From: Ohtaekwangia sp036568665
Lineage (GTDB): Bacteria > Bacteroidota > Bacteroidia > Cytophagales > Cyclobacteriaceae
Length of the DNA stretch: 64,000 bases
Direction of reading: 5' to 3'
NCBI RefSeq assembly: GCF_036568665.1
Contig: NZ_DATCSD010000428.1
Coordinates: 1-64,000, forward strand
In this document: piece after piece, positions 61,134 to 64,000 of the stretch
Position numbering within the stretch: position 1 is the first letter of the stretch
Layout of the letters: every line of letters starts with the position of its first letter
The notes under the pieces: model-generated
Told to the model about the DNA's origin: nothing
The model's input: the letters and a program-made list of their open reading frames with translations, nothing else
The model's database searches: none
Position numbers and translations under genes: made by a program

Positions 61134-62024
61134 TTACCGGTATATATGCGGTCGGAACCGGTGTGGTGCCGAGCCCTGGAAGCCACAGTTACGAATCACA
61201 AATAAAGAACCCGCGAGTGGTTGCTGCTGCAACGCTTCTTCAGAAAGACCTTTTCGTGCCGAAGTAATATACAGGTCGCGGAAATCATCTCCGCCAAATG
61301 CACAAGATGATACATGCGCTACCGGTAATTGGAATTGATATATCTTTTCTCCGGTTGTAGGATTCCAGCGCGATACCTGCCAGCCGCCCCAATGCGCAAT
61401 CCACAACATACCTTCTGTATCGATCGTCATGCCATCCGGAAAACCATCGGTCTCCGGTATAGTAATGATCACGCGTTTATGGGTGATAATGCCAGATCGT
61501 ATATCAAAATCAAAAGCCACCACCTGTTGGGTAGGTGTATCGATATAGTAAAACGTACGGTTGTCATGGCTCCAGGTTAAACCGTTGGAAAGCGATACAT
61601 TGTCCAGCACTTTGGTATAGGAGAGATCGCGGTCAACGCGGTATAGATTACCGGCACCATATTCTTCAGAGAGCGCCATACTGCCAATCCAGAATCTTCC
61701 GTCAGCATCACACTTGCCATCGTTAAAGCGATTAGCCTCTATATGTGCTTCCGGATGCATGAGTCGTTCAAGCGCACCACTGTCGCGCTGCATATAGTAT
61801 ATACCACTTTTAAGCGCAGCGACCAGGTTGCCATTTTCCTGCAAGGCAACGGCACCCACCATCGATGACAGATTTACTTTACGATGTTGCCTGCTTGCCG
61901 GTATATATTCATGAACATCGCCCTGCATAATGTCAATCCAGAGAATTGATTTTCGCTGATCGTCCCACACAGGACCTTCTCCCAAATAACACTGATAGTC
62001 TAAGACTACTTCAACTTCCTTCAT
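61134..62024 (-). CDS. SMP-30/gluconolactonase/LRE family protein
   Basis: This 296-aa cytoplasmic six-bladed propeller has the metal-binding and catalytic residues of SMP-30-type lactonases: Glu in YLGEGPVWDD, Asn/Asp in EANRFNDGKCDADGRFWIGSM, LSNGLTWSHDNRTFYYIDTPTQQV and FPDGMTIDTEGMLWIAHWGGWQV. It probably hydrolyses a sugar lactone. The ATG at 62024 begins the conserved domain; the frame is open 54 codons further but that extension overlaps the promoter region of the divergent DUF1801 gene. It is complete, unlike the truncated propeller at 58410. Confidence 0.87.
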   Translation of the reverse strand: MKEVEVVLDYQCYLGEGPVWDDQRKSILWIDIMQGDVHEYIPASRQHRKVNLSSMVGAVALQENGNLVAALKSGIYYMQRDSGALERLMHPEAHIEANRFNDGKCDADGRFWIGSMALSEEYGAGNLYRVDRDLSYTKVLDNVSLSNGLTWSHDNRTFYYIDTPTQQVVAFDFDIRSGIITHKRVIITIPETDGFPDGMTIDTEGMLWIAHWGGWQVSRWNPTTGEKIYQFQLPVAHVSSCAFGGDDFRDLYITSARKGLSEEALQQQPLAGSLFVIRNCGFQGSAPHRFRPHIYR

Positions 62025-62196
62025 GATCTTCTTTGATGCACTGCGGGGCGAATATAGGAAAACTTCGCTGAACACTTGTTTGCGGATCGATCCTCCAGTC
62101 GCCTGTTCTTTTTTTGTTGTTATAAACAGAAAGTCTGATGGAGTATTTTGACAGGCTTGCGTATTTTTATCGTAGTTTATCAGCAACGTTTATCAC

Positions 62197-62619
62197 ATGC
62201 CAGCAGCCAGAACCATCGAAGAAATGATTATCGAACTTCCCAAGGAAGAACAGGTAATGGTGAAACGTCTTCGCGCATTGGTTGCCGAATGTCTGCCTGC
62301 AGCAACCGAGAAAGCATACTATGGAGAAGGCGTTATATTTTATACACATAACCGGTTGATCTGCTATATCTGGCCCGCATCCGTTACACTGGGCAGTAAA
62401 AAGAAACCTGTTACAAAAAGAACCGGAGTAGCGCTCGGCTTTAACCAGGGATATTTAATGTCCAACGAAGATGGAGCTTTACTATCGGAAGGACGCAAGC
62501 AGGTATATGTACTATACCTGGATTCGCTGAAAGCTATACGCGATGACCAGGTGCGCGCACTGTTGTTTGAAGCCGGCATGATCGATGACTCATTTCAAAA
62601 GAAGAAGAAAAGGAAATAA
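62197..62619 (+). CDS. DUF1801 family protein
   Basis: This soluble 140-aa protein of the YdhG/DUF1801 (iron-binding-fold) type has EEMIIELPKEEQVMVKRLRAL, CLPAATEKAYYGEGVIFYTHNRLICYIWPASVTLG, GVALGFNQGYLMSNEDGALLSEGRKQVYVLYL and a Lys-rich tail. The family's activity is not firmly known. It is divergent from the SMP-30 gene with a 172-bp gap. A second copy of the candidate small-RNA element follows. Confidence 0.82.
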   Translation: MPAARTIEEMIIELPKEEQVMVKRLRALVAECLPAATEKAYYGEGVIFYTHNRLICYIWPASVTLGSKKKPVTKRTGVALGFNQGYLMSNEDGALLSEGRKQVYVLYLDSLKAIRDDQVRALLFEAGMIDDSFQKKKKRK

Positions 62620-63063
62620 ACGAACAGTAAGGTGAGGTGATTTTTGTTACCAAGGTATCCGCTAAAGAAACGAAGCATATACCCGCCTGGCAGATGCTTC
62701 GTTGAACCTTAACCTTACCTTTGTTAGAAGGTATTCCGTGGGGAATATATTCATAAATGGCTGGCCGCATCCTGCTAATAAATGAATGAGAGAACCATGT
62801 CTTATACCTGTTGGGGATTATTGGAATAACTGCGATGCAGCTTGCACGCATGCACGAAGCCATTTCTTCCGGCTATACGATCGTTATCTCTGCCTGTATA
62901 GTTCACACGGCAGAACCAGATGCTGCGAAACAGTCGCGGAAAGAGGTTGAATCGAATGCAGTCATATTTTTATCAGCGGTAAATCCGGTTTGTGAGCGTT
63001 CAGCAACCATTCAGATAATACTGTCGGCCGTAAATCCTCAATTCATTTATATTGTTGGGTATT
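62620..63063. other. 444-bp intergenic region
   Basis: This holds candidate small-RNA copy 2 at 62661-62735 on the - strand. The rest, up to the receptor gene at 63064, has no recognisable gene. Confidence 0.5.
62661..62735 (-). ncRNA. candidate small RNA, copy 2
   Basis: On the - strand AAAGGTAAGGTTAAGGTT is followed by hairpin CGAAGCA/TGCTTCG with a 17-nt loop containing GCCAGGCGGG, then TTTC. It aligns along its length with copy 1, including the loop core (GCCAGnCGGG) and the AGGTT repeats. The changed base pair in the hairpin stem is compensated on the other side. The T tail is weaker than in copy 1. Confidence 0.45.
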
Positions 63064-64000
63064 ATGAGGCGTGTTGTTCTATATAGCCTGGTGTTGCTGG
63101 GGCTGGCAAGTCAAGGTGTGCTGGCGCAGGCTCCTTCGTTATCCGGTATAGTAGCTGATAGTACCGACCACACTGCCTTGATTGGCGTTACTGTATTGTT
63201 GCAACAGGCTGGCGACACCACACGCAGAACCGGCACCGTTACTGACGTTGAAGGTAAATTTTCTTTTACCGGTATAAAGCCCGGCAGATATATAGTAAAG
63301 CTGTCATATATAGGCTATGCTCCGTGTTTAGTGCGTGTGCGTATAACCGATGCCCCGGTTGACCTGGGGAATATAGCACTGAGTCTTTCTTCCACTACAT
63401 TAAAAGCTGTTGAGATAAAAGGTGCTTCGATACAGGTGGAGCAAAAAGGCGATACGCTGCAGTACAACGCCAATGCATTCAAAACCAATCGCGATGCCAC
63501 GGCAGAAGACCTGATCACCAAAATGCCGGGGCTTACTTCCGATAACACCGGTGTGAAAGCACAGGGAGAAGCGGTGCAGCAAATACTGGTAGATGGAAAA
63601 CAATTCTTTGGCGATGATGCTACACTTGCCTTGAAAAATCTTCCGGCCGAGATCATAGACAAGATTGAGGTGTTTGATCGCCTCAGTGAGCAATCACAAT
63701 TTACGGGCTTTGATGACGGACAAACACGCAAGACCGTAAATATTGTAACGAAGAAAGGAAAGAACAACGGTCAGTTCGGCCGGGTATATGGTGGCATGGG
63801 AGAGAACGGACTATATATAGCCGGAGGTAACATCAACTCGTTCAAAGGTAATCGTAAACTTTCGCTGGTGGGGTTGAGCAATAATATCAACCAACAAAAC
63901 TTTAGTACAGAAGACCTGTTGGGTGTTACCAGTTCATCAGGCAGCAGTCAGGGTGGAGGCGGAGGTGGTAATCGCGGGCAACGCGGTGGTGGTAACGGAA
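63064..64000 (+). CDS. TonB-dependent receptor with CarboxypepD_reg-like domain, 5' part
   Basis: The gene runs past the window end; about 312 codons are present. A signal peptide (LYSLVLLGLASQGVLAQ) is followed by a carboxypeptidase-regulatory-like domain (GIVADSTDHTALIGVTVLL, TDVEGKFSFTGIKPGRYIVKL), then a plug domain (EDLITKMPGLTSDNTGVKAQG, QILVDGKQFFGDDATLALKNLPAEIIDKIEVFD) and the first barrel strands. A Gly/Arg/Asn-rich loop (GGGGGGNRGQRGGGNG) is visible at the end. Receptors with this plug are outer membrane proteins with a large C-terminal barrel. The substrate cannot be judged. The frame is free of stops to base 64000. Confidence 0.88.
   Translation, partial: MRRVVLYSLVLLGLASQGVLAQAPSLSGIVADSTDHTALIGVTVLLQQAGDTTRRTGTVTDVEGKFSFTGIKPGRYIVKLSYIGYAPCLVRVRITDAPVDLGNIALSLSSTTLKAVEIKGASIQVEQKGDTLQYNANAFKTNRDATAEDLITKMPGLTSDNTGVKAQGEAVQQILVDGKQFFGDDATLALKNLPAEIIDKIEVFDRLSEQSQFTGFDDGQTRKTVNIVTKKGKNNGQFGRVYGGMGENGLYIAGGNINSFKGNRKLSLVGLSNNINQQNFSTEDLLGVTSSSGSSQGGGGGGNRGQRGGGNG

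Noticed and set aside
62811..63086. 91-codon + strand ORF before the TonB receptor
   Set aside because: It overlaps the receptor start in another frame and its composition is not protein-like.

Overview
The window is chromosomal DNA of a Bacteroidota bacterium, most likely of the order Cytophagales. This is inferred from a TonB-dependent receptor with an N-terminal carboxypeptidase-regulatory domain, a GH97 glycosidase, several lipoproteins with typical Bacteroidota signal peptides, two large FtsX-type permeases with an N-terminal prefix domain next to a PadR regulator, coiled-coil GAF/PAS proteins, and -7 promoter words of the TAnnTTTG type. No rRNA, tRNA, insertion sequence, phage or CRISPR array was seen. 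The TATA word is strikingly frequent across the window, and ATA is a very common Ile codon.

Layout. (1) 1-10.6 kb: the distal half of a respiratory complex I operon (nuoF 3' end, G, H, I, J, K, L, M, N), all on + and often overlapping. (2) 10.7-13.8 kb: a signalling group with a PAS/LytTR regulator, a soluble HAMP-GAF-PAS coiled-coil protein and a small STAS-like protein. (3) 14-23 kb: housekeeping and envelope genes, namely an unpaired N-terminal half of a split transketolase, a cyclophilin lipoprotein, a RarD/EamA transporter, a lipoprotein, PBP1A, a CheY-like receiver, a lipoprotein that fuses two IPT/TIG domains to an intradiol dioxygenase, and TatA. (4) 23.6-34 kb: an FtsX permease, a GH13 glucosidase overlapping TreZ, small proteins, an SDR, a PQQ sugar dehydrogenase lipoprotein and an MFS transporter. 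(5) 35.6-47 kb: an ADP-heptose and glycosyltransferase island containing a GT4-GmhA fusion, GmhB, HldE, two GT9 enzymes, a GT2 enzyme, a carbamoyltransferase and a zinc alcohol dehydrogenase. (6) 47-54.6 kb: a conserved unknown protein, a frameshifted DUF72 gene, a DUF4142 lipoprotein, a PadR regulator with an FtsX permease, and a DUF4139 protein carrying a SusC-like regulatory domain. (7) 54.8-59.2 kb: a more AT-rich stretch with a LuxR-type response regulator, GH97 and an N-terminally truncated beta-propeller gene that abuts the 3' end of another broken gene. (8) 59.2-64 kb: DUF3175, an unknown protein, an SMP-30 lactonase, a DUF1801 protein and the start of a TonB-dependent receptor.

The observations most worth checking are as follows. 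The heptose island has a nucleotide-sugar enzyme physically fused to a glycosyltransferase and a carbamoyltransferase next door. Two intergenic elements near 60.4 and 62.7 kb share a hairpin with a compensatory base-pair change and look like a small-RNA family on the - strand. A dispersed intergenic repeat of roughly 60-120 bp occurs five times, always 3' of genes. A matching dyad stands in front of both permease units. Several genes are broken or unusually fused.
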